A stretch of 40,125 bases of DNA from an uncultured Nitratifractor sp. (GTDB lineage: Bacteria > Campylobacterota > Campylobacteria > Campylobacterales > Sulfurovaceae): the NCBI GenBank assembly GCA_913054475.1, contig CAJXJF010000010.1:1-40125 (forward strand), written 5' to 3'. Below, piece by piece: positions 31,272-39,763 of the stretch. The notes under the pieces are model-generated. The model worked only from the letters and a program-made list of their open reading frames with translations. It ran no database searches and had not been told where the DNA came from. Position 1 is the stretch's first letter. The number at the start of each line of letters is the position of its first letter. Position numbers and translations under genes: made by a program.

Positions 31272-32120
31272 TCAATTACCAGAACTACTTTCATATCGAT
31301 TTTTCTTATATAGGAGGTAGCAGAATCTCAAGCCGTGAAGAAATATGGCCCATGAGATATATATCCAGAGGAAGAAAAAGAGCAGAGTACTAAGGCCGCC
31401 GTATATGGTGGTGTAGGTTTTGTTGTAGAGAATATAATATATAAAGAGGGATTTGGCCAGATACCATAGTGCAGATGCTACAAAAGAGGATATTGCGGCC
31501 TCTTTTTTCCCTACAGATACCTGTGGCGAGAATTGGTAGGCGAGATAGAAAAGCATCCATATTATTAAGTAGGGGAGAACGAGATAGATATGAATGCTCG
31601 AGGCTATTTCGAGATTCTCCGTCATCCTCTCTATCGTAGAGGATATCCAGAAAGAGCCTCCCAGCATAAAGGGTAGCAGAAGCAAAAGCCCGAAATAGGT
31701 TTTGACGGCATCGGCGAGTCTCCTTTGTGGTGTTTCGAAGATATCGTTGACTATGAAGTCGTAATCTCTGAAAAAGAGGAGGACGGCAACGAGAGCGTAG
31801 ATGAGGCCGATATAGCCGAGTCTGTCCGCGTTTTGTACGAATCTGTCGAGGTAGTTCATTATCGTAGTAGTGTCCGAACTTACAAGAGAGTGTGCCAGAA
31901 GCTTGTGTATCTCCATATATGCCCTGTCGAAGATGGGCATATATGTGAAGAGTACCAATAGAATAACCATGAAAGGGATAATGAAAAATATCGTACTCCA
32001 GCTCATACTCGCAGCGTAGAATCCGAGTCTGCTATGAAAAAACTCTTCGAAAAAATCCCGAACGAAGAAGTATGAATCGGATAAGAGAGGCTCTCTCTTC
32101 CTCACACCTCTATCCGTCAT
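31272..32120 (-). CDS. YihY/BrkB-family membrane protein
   Basis: This 282-residue protein has six membrane helices in the pattern of the YihY/BrkB (formerly RNase BN) family. Conserved stretches include FYAASMSWSTIFFIIPFMVIL, a central GGSFWISSTIER and KTYTTIYGGLSTLLFFFLWIYISW. The molecular function is unknown; the RNase BN label is historical. It starts 4 nt after glcD ends and is part of the pgbA-like/glcD/yihY run. Confidence 0.85.
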   Translation of the reverse strand: MTDRGVRKREPLLSDSYFFVRDFFEEFFHSRLGFYAASMSWSTIFFIIPFMVILLVLFTYMPIFDRAYMEIHKLLAHSLVSSDTTTIMNYLDRFVQNADRLGYIGLIYALVAVLLFFRDYDFIVNDIFETPQRRLADAVKTYFGLLLLLPFMLGGSFWISSTIERMTENLEIASSIHIYLVLPYLIIWMLFYLAYQFSPQVSVGKKEAAISSFVASALWYLAKSLFIYYILYNKTYTTIYGGLSTLLFFFLWIYISWAIFLHGLRFCYLLYKKNRYESSSGN

Positions 32121-32124
32121 ATAT

Positions 32125-33504
32125 TCAAAGTCCCATCTTGCCCGGATTGAGAATACCGTTCGGGTCGAAAGCCTTTTTGATATCTCTGAAGAGCTGTAGC
32201 TCGGCCGGCGTGAAGGCTATATCCATAAATTCGGCCTTGCTCAGACCTATACCGTGCTCTCCGCTGAGGGTACCTCCCATATCAACTACGAGTTGGAATA
32301 TCTCTCTTATGGCTCTATGACCCCTCTCGAGCTCTTCATCGTCACTACCGTCCACCATGACATTTACATGTATATTTCCATCTCCCGCATGTCCGAAACA
32401 TGGCACCTTGAGGCCATACTTCTCTCCAGTGGAGTATATCCTCTCGAGTGCTTCGGGCAGTTTGCTTCTGGGGACCGATATATCTTCGTTGAGTTTTTTG
32501 CTGCCATATATGGTGATAGAGGGAGAGGCGCTTCTGCGTGCATGCCAGAGCAGCTCTCTGTCTTGCTCTTTTTCGGCGACTCTGAAGGCCATCGAACCGT
32601 TCTCTTCGAAGGATTTTTTCAATATGGAGAGTTGGAAATCTATCTCTTCGGGAACATTTCCATCGACATCGCCTATAAGCAGGGCACCCGCCTCTTCCGG
32701 TAGTTGCACACCGGTCTTTTCTCTAACCGCTTTGACGACCAGAGAGTCGAGAAACTCCATGGCTACAGGATTCGCGCCGGAAGCCAGAGATTTGAAAACG
32801 GCGTTCATGGCCGCTTTCACATCGGGGAAAATTCCCATGTATGACTTGGCATATCCTGGTTTTGGCAGAAGCTTTAGCGTGATTTCCGTAATTACGGCGA
32901 GTGTCCCTTCACTGGCCGTCAAAATACCGGCTATATTGTAGCCGGCCACATCCTTGATAGTTCTTTTGCCTGCCCTGATGATGTCGCCGTTGGCCTTGAC
33001 GGCACGCAGAGCCATAACGAAATCTTTGGTGATTCCATACTTCGCGGCTCTCATTCCACCGGCATTTTCACTTACATTTCCGCCTATGGTGGAGTACTCT
33101 TCGCTTGCCGGATCCGGCGGGTAGAACAGTCCCTGTTTTTCGACTGCGCGCTGAAGCTCCTTGTTGACCACACCGGGCTGTACGACAGCGAGCATATTTT
33201 CCATATCTATCTCTATGATTTTGTTCATATGCTTTTCGAAAGCGAGCACCACTCCCCCTCTTGCGGGCAGAGCCCCGCCGGTGAAGCCGCTACCCGCCCC
33301 TCTTGCGACGACAGGTATGCGGTGAGCGTTGCAATATACGAGAATACGGCTTACATCCTCTTCATCTCTGGGAAAGAGTACGGCTTCGGGCTGATAGTAG
33401 GTTTTGGTAGCGTCGTAGCTATAGGCCCTAAGATGGGCCTTGTCGCTAAAGATATTCTCTCTGCCGACTATACTCGAGAGAGCTTCGACATCTCCAGGAT
33501 TCAT
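32125..33504 (-). CDS. FAD-linked oxidase, GlcD-like 2-hydroxyacid dehydrogenase
   Basis: This 459-residue flavoprotein oxidises a 2-hydroxyacid such as glycolate or D-lactate. The FAD-binding PCMH domain has VVARGAGSGFTGGALP (about 65-80) and the GGNVSENAGGMRAAKYG loop. The C-terminal FAD-oxidase domain has PCFGHAGDGNIHVN and LSGEHGIGLSK. The size and motifs match Campylobacterota GlcD. GlcE/GlcF partners are not adjacent, so D-lactate dehydrogenase activity is also possible. It overlaps the upstream gene by 4 nt (ATGA). Confidence 0.88.
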   Translation of the reverse strand: MNPGDVEALSSIVGRENIFSDKAHLRAYSYDATKTYYQPEAVLFPRDEEDVSRILVYCNAHRIPVVARGAGSGFTGGALPARGGVVLAFEKHMNKIIEIDMENMLAVVQPGVVNKELQRAVEKQGLFYPPDPASEEYSTIGGNVSENAGGMRAAKYGITKDFVMALRAVKANGDIIRAGKRTIKDVAGYNIAGILTASEGTLAVITEITLKLLPKPGYAKSYMGIFPDVKAAMNAVFKSLASGANPVAMEFLDSLVVKAVREKTGVQLPEEAGALLIGDVDGNVPEEIDFQLSILKKSFEENGSMAFRVAEKEQDRELLWHARRSASPSITIYGSKKLNEDISVPRSKLPEALERIYSTGEKYGLKVPCFGHAGDGNIHVNVMVDGSDDEELERGHRAIREIFQLVVDMGGTLSGEHGIGLSKAEFMDIAFTPAELQLFRDIKKAFDPNGILNPGKMGL

Positions 33505-34187
33505 TGCAGCAGAGCCTCCACCTCTTTGTAGTAGTCTCCTGCACTACCGCCGAAAAATCCGCTCCTGAATCTGTTGAATCTCATATAGAAAGGATATCTA
33601 CTCTCGCTGCCTTTGGGAGTGTAGCTCTTTCTGGCTACAACATGCCCGCTTATGGGATCGAGAAGAACAGCTCTATCTCTGCCTACGATATAGACGAGAC
33701 CTACCTGTGCCTCTTTTGCAAAACCTGCGAGATTTTTTCTATTTATGGATGAATCCCCCTCTCTACCGAGATAGGCTGCGAAGAGATCTGGGTGGATCCA
33801 GTGCTTTCGGCTCGAAGTGGTAATCGAAGCGTATGTCTTGGCATTTGGCGCTATGAGCAAAACATTGTCGTAGAGATATCCCCCTATCACCCTATCTCCG
33901 ACTACGGCCGTTTTACTAGGGCCGGGCAGATTGTCCGCACCGAGCAGATCGCCCTTTCGGAGTTTCACTTTCGACGATGAGCTCTGTACGGCGATAGCAC
34001 TTACGACAGATCTCCCTTTGCCAAAGTCGTGTATGACTATCCCGCTCATACCGTTTACGGGGAAAGGCCTGTCTATGACCGCTCTGTTACCGTTTACGCT
34101 CACTATCCTACTCCTGACGCTCGATGGAAAGAAACCAGGAAACAGCGGCGCACCCATCAGGAGAAAAATAATTATCTTTTTCAACAT
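33501..34187 (-). CDS. PgbA-like (plasminogen-binding N-terminal domain) protein
   Basis: I start at ATG 34187 (228 residues) because AAAGGAT lies upstream and the next residues form a signal peptide (LKKIIIFLLMGAPLFPGFF); a longer frame to 34355 has no such support. The body has VNGMSGIVIHDFGKGRS, then VVGDRVIGGYLYDNVLLIAPNAKTY and WIHPDLFAAYL, which I recognise from the family named for the Helicobacter plasminogen-binding proteins PgbA/PgbB. In free-living relatives the native role is unknown, and plasminogen binding should not be assumed. Confidence 0.65.
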   Translation of the reverse strand: MLKKIIIFLLMGAPLFPGFFPSSVRSRIVSVNGNRAVIDRPFPVNGMSGIVIHDFGKGRSVVSAIAVQSSSSKVKLRKGDLLGADNLPGPSKTAVVGDRVIGGYLYDNVLLIAPNAKTYASITTSSRKHWIHPDLFAAYLGREGDSSINRKNLAGFAKEAQVGLVYIVGRDRAVLLDPISGHVVARKSYTPKGSESRYPFYMRFNRFRSGFFGGSAGDYYKEVEALLQ

Positions 34188-34218
34188 CTCGACTATCCTT
34201 TTACTATGATTGTGTATG

Positions 34219-34224
34219 ATTATA
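34219..34224 (-). promoter_or_regulatory. -10 element for the pgbA-like/glcD/yihY operon
   Basis: The minus strand reads TATAAT at 34224-34219, within GAAAGTATAATC, giving a leader of about 25 nt before the ATG at 34187. The region 34188-34318 is shared with the divergent peptidase gene, which has a TATATT at 34263-34268. Confidence 0.5.
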
Positions 34225-34318
34225 CTTTCAAAAGAATGAAATTTCGATGAGTTGCGAAGAACTATATTTTTCGGGGAGCTTTTCGGATGCCCATTCATGA
34301 GTTGTTTAGGGGGTACGA

Positions 34319-35626
34319 TTGAGAATTTTGATACTTTTTGCAATCTTTTATGCACATATCTTCTCTGCCGTAGTCAAAGAATCGATATGGAGAAGTGCAG
34401 AGACATTTTCGGACTATATCAGTAGAAAACACATACCTCTGGGGCTACTCAAGGAGATTTCGCCCGAAGATATGAAATATGTCTCAGAGATACAGGCTGG
34501 AGAGAGATTTTATGAGCTCGAAGAGAATGGTACGCTGCTTCAGATGCTCATTCCCATCGGTGAGGAGATGCAAATCGAGTTGTTCAAAAAGCGAAACTCC
34601 AAGGAGTACACTTTCGATATCATCCCGATTGCCTACAAGAGAGTTGCAGACGAAGTCAGTGTGAAAATCGATAGGAATCTATATAGCGACATCGATGAGA
34701 AGACCAACAATCCCAGACTCGGTTTCATACTGAAGACGATGTACAAGGGGAGTGTCGATTTCAAAAGACTTAGAAAGGGAGACAGGGTGGTTTTCCGATA
34801 TGTGCAGAAGAGTCGTCTGGGAAAACCGTTTGGACAACCTTTGGTCAAAAGCTCGATAGTCGTAACAGGGGGAAAGAAGAGATTCGCTTTCGTGGACGAG
34901 AATGGAAATGTCTGGCACGATATCAAAAAGAAAATCAGATATAGCAAAGAGGGAAGAAGGACGGTGGTGATTACAAAAAGTAGATTCATCAAAAAGAGAA
35001 ATCGAAGATTCACAATGCCTGTAAAGAAGGGTCATATCACATCCAGATTCAGTTATAAACGCTGGCATCCAATACTCCATAGGTATCGGCCCCATCTCGG
35101 TGTGGACTGGGGAGCTCCAAGAGGTACGAAAATATATGCGGTCAACTCTGGCAAAGTCATCTTCTCGGGCTGGTTGGGCGGATATGGGAAAGCGGTGAAG
35201 ATATCCCATCAGGGAGGCTATGTCTCGCTATACGCACATATGAGTCGCATAAAGGTAAGAAAGGGGAAATACATCAAAAGAGGTGAGATTGTGGGTTATG
35301 TGGGCAGTACGGGCAGAAGTACTGGAAACCATCTTCACTTCGGACTATATCTCAATGGCAAGGCTATAAATCCCCTCAAGGTTTTGAATAAAAAAGGCAT
35401 ATCGGCTGATAGAGTCAAAATAACCACCAAATACAAAAAGGTGGAAAAGTACAATATAGTCAAGACAAAAACCGTCGCCATAGAGGGAGCACAAGAGGAG
35501 AAGGAGAGACTGTTGAAGATATTGGAGTCCAAAGAGCGCAAAAGCTACAGATGGGACGATATAGCTTCGGCATTTATATATGTAAAGGATAGAAAGAGAT
35601 ATGAAAATGAGAATAGAAGATTTTGA
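34319..35626 (+). CDS. M23-family peptidoglycan peptidase, Csd3/Pgp3-like
   Basis: This 435-residue protein starts with TTG, supported by TTTAGGGGGT five bases upstream. A signal peptide (residues 1-17) precedes two beta-rich domains and a LytM/M23 zinc peptidase domain. Zinc ligands are His259 and Asp263 in HLGVDWGAP, and His340 in HLHFG, with His338 as general base. The two extra N-terminal domains and overall length match Helicobacter Csd3/HdpA and Campylobacter Pgp3, which trim cross-links and shape the cell. It overlaps the Nudix gene by 26 nt. A highly basic stretch (210-240) is unusual. Confidence 0.82.
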   Translation: MRILILFAIFYAHIFSAVVKESIWRSAETFSDYISRKHIPLGLLKEISPEDMKYVSEIQAGERFYELEENGTLLQMLIPIGEEMQIELFKKRNSKEYTFDIIPIAYKRVADEVSVKIDRNLYSDIDEKTNNPRLGFILKTMYKGSVDFKRLRKGDRVVFRYVQKSRLGKPFGQPLVKSSIVVTGGKKRFAFVDENGNVWHDIKKKIRYSKEGRRTVVITKSRFIKKRNRRFTMPVKKGHITSRFSYKRWHPILHRYRPHLGVDWGAPRGTKIYAVNSGKVIFSGWLGGYGKAVKISHQGGYVSLYAHMSRIKVRKGKYIKRGEIVGYVGSTGRSTGNHLHFGLYLNGKAINPLKVLNKKGISADRVKITTKYKKVEKYNIVKTKTVAIEGAQEEKERLLKILESKERKSYRWDDIASAFIYVKDRKRYENENRRF

Positions 35627-36182
35627 AACATGCGATTTGAACGAGAGTAGATACATACATCCGAAACTCGCAATCTATAAACAGAATGGGGAGTCAAGGA
35701 GTTGGGAAATTCTCGAGAGTGCCGACAGTGTGGCCATCCTTCTATACCACAGGGGGTATGACTCCTTTCTTTTCGTCAGACAGTTCAGACCGGCTTTGTA
35801 TGCCAGAAATTCCGATGGTATGACGGTAGAGCTTTGTGCAGGACTCGTGGATAAGGAGCTTCCTCTATGCAGGATAGCATCCGAAGAGATAGAGGAGGAG
35901 TGCGGTTACAGAGTGGACCCCTCCGCCCTCGAAAAGCTTGGGACTTTCCATACCTGCGTAGGTTATTCGGGCAGTAGGCAGACACTATATTATGCAGAGA
36001 TAGACGAGAGTATGAAGGTCGGAGAGGGTGGCGGAATCGACGGCGAGGATATAGAGCTTCTTTTTGTCTCCGTCAAAGAGGCGAAAAGATTCATTTTCGA
36101 CGACACTATAGCTAGGACTCCCGGGCTCATGTTCGCCGTTACATGGTGGTTTTGCGATAGAGAGAGCCCCGATGACTATTGA
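35601..36182 (+). CDS. Nudix hydrolase, NUDT14-like UDP-sugar pyrophosphatase
   Basis: This 193-residue Nudix protein resembles UDP-glucose pyrophosphatases: VRQFRPALY, VELCAGLVDK, then EEIEEECGYRV and CVGYSGSRQTLYYAEID. The Nudix box is one residue shorter than consensus, and Ser replaces the Arg before the EE pair. The metal-binding EExxEE core is intact. It starts inside the peptidase gene, at ATG 35601 or 35607. Substrate choice is an inference from family resemblance. Confidence 0.8.
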   Translation: MKMRIEDFETCDLNESRYIHPKLAIYKQNGESRSWEILESADSVAILLYHRGYDSFLFVRQFRPALYARNSDGMTVELCAGLVDKELPLCRIASEEIEEECGYRVDPSALEKLGTFHTCVGYSGSRQTLYYAEIDESMKVGEGGGIDGEDIELLFVSVKEAKRFIFDDTIARTPGLMFAVTWWFCDRESPDDY

Positions 36183-36199
36183 GAATCTTTGAAGGCGTC

Positions 36200-38557
36200 T
36201 TACTTCCTTCTCTTTGTCGTATCGATAATCTTCAGATATTCAAAGGATATTCCCAGTTTCCTCGGATCTTTTTCGGGTGAGGAGGGGAAAGGCGGGTAGA
36301 TATCCAGATTCTTGGAATCGACATTGGAGAATTCGATTCGATAGACTCTGGGGCTATTGCTTTCGAGCAATAGCTCTCTCTTTTGTAAGCCGGCCTCTAT
36401 GCGGAGTTTTTTCCCGAGATTTTCACCATAACATCCGATTTTCATCTCCAGTATGAACGAAGTGGGAAGTTTTTTGGAAAACTGAAATTTCACATCTTCG
36501 TAGAGCCTCGCATCGCTCCATCTTCCCCAACTCTCCCTTTCCGATATACCCCACACTCTTTCGAGAAACGACGGGTATCCTTTTTTGGAGAAGTCTATAC
36601 CATCCTCGAGAGAGGCTTCGTAATATCTATCGCTCGCTTTGTCGAAAGAGGGAGAGAGTATCTTTGTATGGTCGAGCTTGTTGAGTCTCTCAATTCTCTC
36701 GTTGTATAGTTTCGTATCTCTTTTTTCGCCATACAATATTTTCCTCTCGAGAGTTATTCCCTCTTCGCTCTTTTCCAGTGCCTCCACTTTTATATCCCCA
36801 TCGAGTCTGCCTGTAGCTATGCAGTATTTGGAACTCTCGTTCTTATCGAAGGCGTATGATATCCTTTGACACAGGTCTATCCACAAGAAAGATTCGTTCC
36901 TGTCGAAAGAGGGTAGATAGCTATGGAGCCTCTTCGGAGCGAAAGAGTCGAATATCGGTTGCATATCTCCATTTGGGGAGATTCTCAGCAGAATAGGAAA
37001 ACTGTACTTCTGTGTAGATATCGATACCTTTTTTGCCTTCAATTCTATCTCTATCTCCTCCGGCAATTTGGGGAAATTCCAGAATTTCAGTATTTCTTCT
37101 CTCCATGAGTAGAGCTTTTTGTCGAAATCTTCGAATTTTCCTATCAGAGACTCTTTCTCGAATAGGTCCCTGCCCAGACCGTAGTCCACCCCTTTCGCTC
37201 CCAGCAGGTGCAAAAGAGTGGGTGCCACATCGAGCATACTGCCCTCTTTCGATATCTGCCTGTATCCATCTTCGCCTCTTTCCAGAATGATGAAACTGTC
37301 TCTTCTTCTACCTCTTTTCAGGATAGAGGTGGCTCCGTTTTTCATCGCCAGATGATCGGAGCTCAAAACGACAATGCTCTTGTCGGCATATACAGAGTTC
37401 TCTATTTTTTCTATGAAATCGGCTATGAGATAGTCACTGCATTTGAGGGCGTTGAGTATTTTGTTTTTTCCATCTTTGTACTCTATTCCCTTTTGCCGGC
37501 AGCTTTTCGAGATATGGCCGTCGGGATGATGGGTATCGAGTGTCATTACGACAAGAGCGAACGGTTTGTCGCTTTTGGATAGCTCTTCGAACTTCTCGTA
37601 CGCTATATTCAGAGTGCTGTCGTCATAGAGCCCCCAAGCATTGAGATATCTTTTGTCTCTCAATCTCTCAATCAGCTCGTTTCTTCCGTAGATTTCGTCG
37701 AAACCGTGTGTTTTGTAGAATTTGTCTTTGCCGGAAAATCGTATATCGGCTCCCTGGATATAGCTTAGATGGTATCCGGAATTTTTCAGGGTATCTCCAA
37801 GACATACGGCATTTGCGAGAAATCGGCTCATTCCGCTCATAGAGTTGCCCTGTGCCGGTGCCGGTGTGAAGAGTGGAATGGAGCATTGACTCGTGACCAT
37901 CCCGCCTATTGTCCAGGTCGAGCCTATTATCTGTCTGATATCGCTGAATTCGGTGGAATTTTTCCTTATGCCGTCGAGTCTCTCCAAGAGATTAGGGAAG
38001 AGTCTGTCGTCGAAATAGGTTCTCTCCAGACTCTCGGCATAGATATAGACAATGTTTTTGGGATTGCCGATATCGACTTTCAGAGGCGGTTTTTTGTAGT
38101 AATCGAGAAAATCACCAGACTGGGCAGTCAGTCTGTACGATGCTATCTTGTAGAGATTGTGCAAGAGAGGATGAAATGAAAAGGCGAGAATCATAAAGCT
38201 CTTGTGTATGAATCCTTTGATGCGTCTGGGTTTGGGAATGGATATCCTCTTTAGCACCCTGTAGTAGAGATAGGCCAGTGCGAAGACGGCGACAAGTGCG
38301 CTGACGGTTGCGAAGATGAGGAGTATGTAGTCTCCGAAACCGGCTTTGCCTAGGCCATATTGCAGAGTGTATATGACCGCCTCGTCCACTCCGTGGCCTG
38401 TGAAGAAATTTGCCGAGAGATATGCAATCGTCATCAAGAGATATAGAAAAAGAGAGAAGGTATCGATGAGTAGGGATAGCCTCTCTCTCTTTCTATATCC
38501 GACAGTCGCAATCGCTATGAGCAGAAAAGCAAAAGAGAAGTAGAAGAGTGTATTCAT
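36200..38557 (-). CDS. OpgB/MdoB-like phosphoglycerol transferase, sulfatase fold
   Basis: This 785-residue membrane protein has four N-terminal helices with the OpgB-like GHGVDEAVIYTLQYG stretch between them, then a sulfatase-fold catalytic domain. Metal and nucleophile sites include YIYAESLERT (Glu175), Thr222 in TIGGMVTSQC, and SSDHLAMKN. OpgB transfers phosphoglycerol to periplasmic glucans. A C-terminal domain of about 250 residues has no motif I know and is extra relative to short LTA synthases. I use ATG 38557; a GTG at 38626 is in frame but lies against the rpsI terminator. Confidence 0.78.
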   Translation of the reverse strand: MNTLFYFSFAFLLIAIATVGYRKRERLSLLIDTFSLFLYLLMTIAYLSANFFTGHGVDEAVIYTLQYGLGKAGFGDYILLIFATVSALVAVFALAYLYYRVLKRISIPKPRRIKGFIHKSFMILAFSFHPLLHNLYKIASYRLTAQSGDFLDYYKKPPLKVDIGNPKNIVYIYAESLERTYFDDRLFPNLLERLDGIRKNSTEFSDIRQIIGSTWTIGGMVTSQCSIPLFTPAPAQGNSMSGMSRFLANAVCLGDTLKNSGYHLSYIQGADIRFSGKDKFYKTHGFDEIYGRNELIERLRDKRYLNAWGLYDDSTLNIAYEKFEELSKSDKPFALVVMTLDTHHPDGHISKSCRQKGIEYKDGKNKILNALKCSDYLIADFIEKIENSVYADKSIVVLSSDHLAMKNGATSILKRGRRRDSFIILERGEDGYRQISKEGSMLDVAPTLLHLLGAKGVDYGLGRDLFEKESLIGKFEDFDKKLYSWREEILKFWNFPKLPEEIEIELKAKKVSISTQKYSFPILLRISPNGDMQPIFDSFAPKRLHSYLPSFDRNESFLWIDLCQRISYAFDKNESSKYCIATGRLDGDIKVEALEKSEEGITLERKILYGEKRDTKLYNERIERLNKLDHTKILSPSFDKASDRYYEASLEDGIDFSKKGYPSFLERVWGISERESWGRWSDARLYEDVKFQFSKKLPTSFILEMKIGCYGENLGKKLRIEAGLQKRELLLESNSPRVYRIEFSNVDSKNLDIYPPFPSSPEKDPRKLGISFEYLKIIDTTKRRK

Positions 38558-38635
38558 GATATTCGAACCTGCTTTGTCTGTTTGAAGAATGACTACCTGC
38601 GACGCTACAGCCAATGGCTTTGACACCGTAGTTTG

Positions 38636-38661
38636 TAAAGAAAGAGAGGGAAAACCCTCTC
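38636..38661 (-). terminator. Rho-independent terminator of rplM-rpsI
   Basis: On the minus strand GAGAGGG-TTTT-CCCTCTC (38661-38644) forms a 7-bp stem, followed by TTTCTTTA. It lies just after rpsI and before the start of the transferase gene. Confidence 0.75.
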
Positions 38662-38671
38662 CGAAGTACTC

Positions 38672-39061
38672 TTAACGCTTGGAGAACTGAGGGCTTCTTC
38701 TCGCCTTCTTCTTTCCGTATTTCTTCCTTTCCACGACACGGGCATCTCTGGTGAGGAGTCCCATCGGTTTGAGGATCGCTCTGAAAGCGGGCTCGTACTC
38801 TACGAGCGCTTTGGATATTCCATGCTTCACCGCATCCGCCTGAGCGCTGTAACCTCCACCGAGGGTAGTGGCCTTTATCGTTACCGCTTCGAGCTGTTTC
38901 GTCGCCTCGAGAGGAAGCTTGACCTTCATCTTGAGCGTTTCATGTCCGCCAAGCCACTCGTCGAGGTTTTTGCCGTTGACACTGATACCACCGTTACCGG
39001 GAGTCAGCCAAACCTTGGCGATTGCAGATTTTCTCTTTCCTGTCGCATATACTGTCGCCAT
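38672..39061 (-). CDS. rpsI: 30S ribosomal protein S9
   Basis: This 129-residue protein is a typical S9: [19 protein letters not shown] at the N-terminus, a central [19 protein letters not shown] motif, and the Arg/Lys-rich tail ending SPQFSKR, whose last residues contact the P-site tRNA. It is co-transcribed with rplM, one base apart. Confidence 0.97.
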   Translation of the reverse strand: MATVYATGKRKSAIAKVWLTPGNGGISVNGKNLDEWLGGHETLKMKVKLPLEATKQLEAVTIKATTLGGGYSAQADAVKHGISKALVEYEPAFRAILKPMGLLTRDARVVERKKYGKKKARRSPQFSKR

Positions 39062-39062
39062 A

Positions 39063-39491
39063 TTAGTTTCCTTTGTTCAGTTGTGCAGTATGGGGATGCT
39101 CGGCACCCTCGTAAACTTTGAGTCTCTTTAGCATCTGACGGGCGATTTTCGTTTTCGGAAGCATACCTCTGACCGCGAGACGGTAGAGTTTTTCGGTATG
39201 GTTTTCGAGCATGTCGCTGAGCTTGTTGCTCTTGGTGCTACCGAAATAGCCGCTATGCCTGAAGTACTCTTTCTGCTCCATCTTGTTGTTACCGGTGAAT
39301 TTCGCATTTTTAGCATTGATAATCACTACATAGTCACCACAATCCACATTGGGTGTGAAGTTCGTTTTATGCTTGCCTCTGAGATAAGTGGCCGCTTCAG
39401 TCAGGATGCGTCCGAAAGTCTTTCCATCCGCATCGATCAGAATCCAGTCACGCTTGACCTCATGAGGTTTTACGACTTTTGTCATTTTCAT
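39063..39491 (-). CDS. rplM: 50S ribosomal protein L13
   Basis: This 142-residue protein is a clear L13 ([62 protein letters not shown]). It is the first gene of the rplM-rpsI operon. AAAAAAGGAA lies before the ATG, and a leader hairpin sits just upstream. Confidence 0.97.
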   Translation of the reverse strand: MKMTKVVKPHEVKRDWILIDADGKTFGRILTEAATYLRGKHKTNFTPNVDCGDYVVIINAKNAKFTGNNKMEQKEYFRHSGYFGSTKSNKLSDMLENHTEKLYRLAVRGMLPKTKIARQMLKRLKVYEGAEHPHTAQLNKGN

Positions 39492-39513
39492 GATCGTATT
39501 CCTTTTTTATTTT

Positions 39514-39551
39514 AAACTCTTCGGGAAAAGAGTTTTGTGGCCGTGATTATA
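39514..39551 (-). promoter_or_regulatory. rplM promoter and leader hairpin
   Basis: The minus strand reads TATAAT at 39551-39546. The leader, starting near 39539, contains AAACTCTT (39535-39528) pairing with AAGAGTTT (39521-39514) around a 6-nt loop, an 8-bp stem ending about 15 nt before the ribosome site. In other bacteria L13 regulates its own operon through the leader, so this is a candidate site. Confidence 0.5.
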
Positions 39552-39676
39552 GCCCCTAAAACTTAAAGCATTATTAAATTAAGTATTTCCTAAGGAGATT
39601 GAGATAGCAGCGACGCTCTTCGAACTACTCGCAACCCCTCCCCTCATCCCTATATACACCCCAAGATTGTCACTAT

Positions 39677-39707
39677 TTCGGGGCCGCGACTAAAGTCGCC
39701 GCCCCGA
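39677..39707. repeat. Palindromic repeat GGGGCCGCGACT..AGTCGCCGCCCC
   Basis: TTCGGGGCCGCGACT and AGTCGCCGCCCCGAA form a near-perfect 15-bp dyad with a 2-nt loop and one mismatch. It is the same palindrome family as 81-98 and 27148-27165, with longer arms. The surrounding gap (39560-39763) holds no gene. Confidence 0.6.
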
Positions 39708-39763
39708 AGTGTCATAATCGTTTTAGAGTCATGACTTCACTTAGGCATTGAACTCTGCAATAG

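Noticed and set aside
34188-34355. Longer N-terminus of the PgbA-like protein
   Set aside because: It would cover the likely promoter and hide the signal peptide that starts at 34187.
38558-38626. GTG start extending the OpgB-like protein by 23 residues
   Set aside because: The extra residues do not look like a signal or helix, and the start lies just after the rpsI terminator stem.
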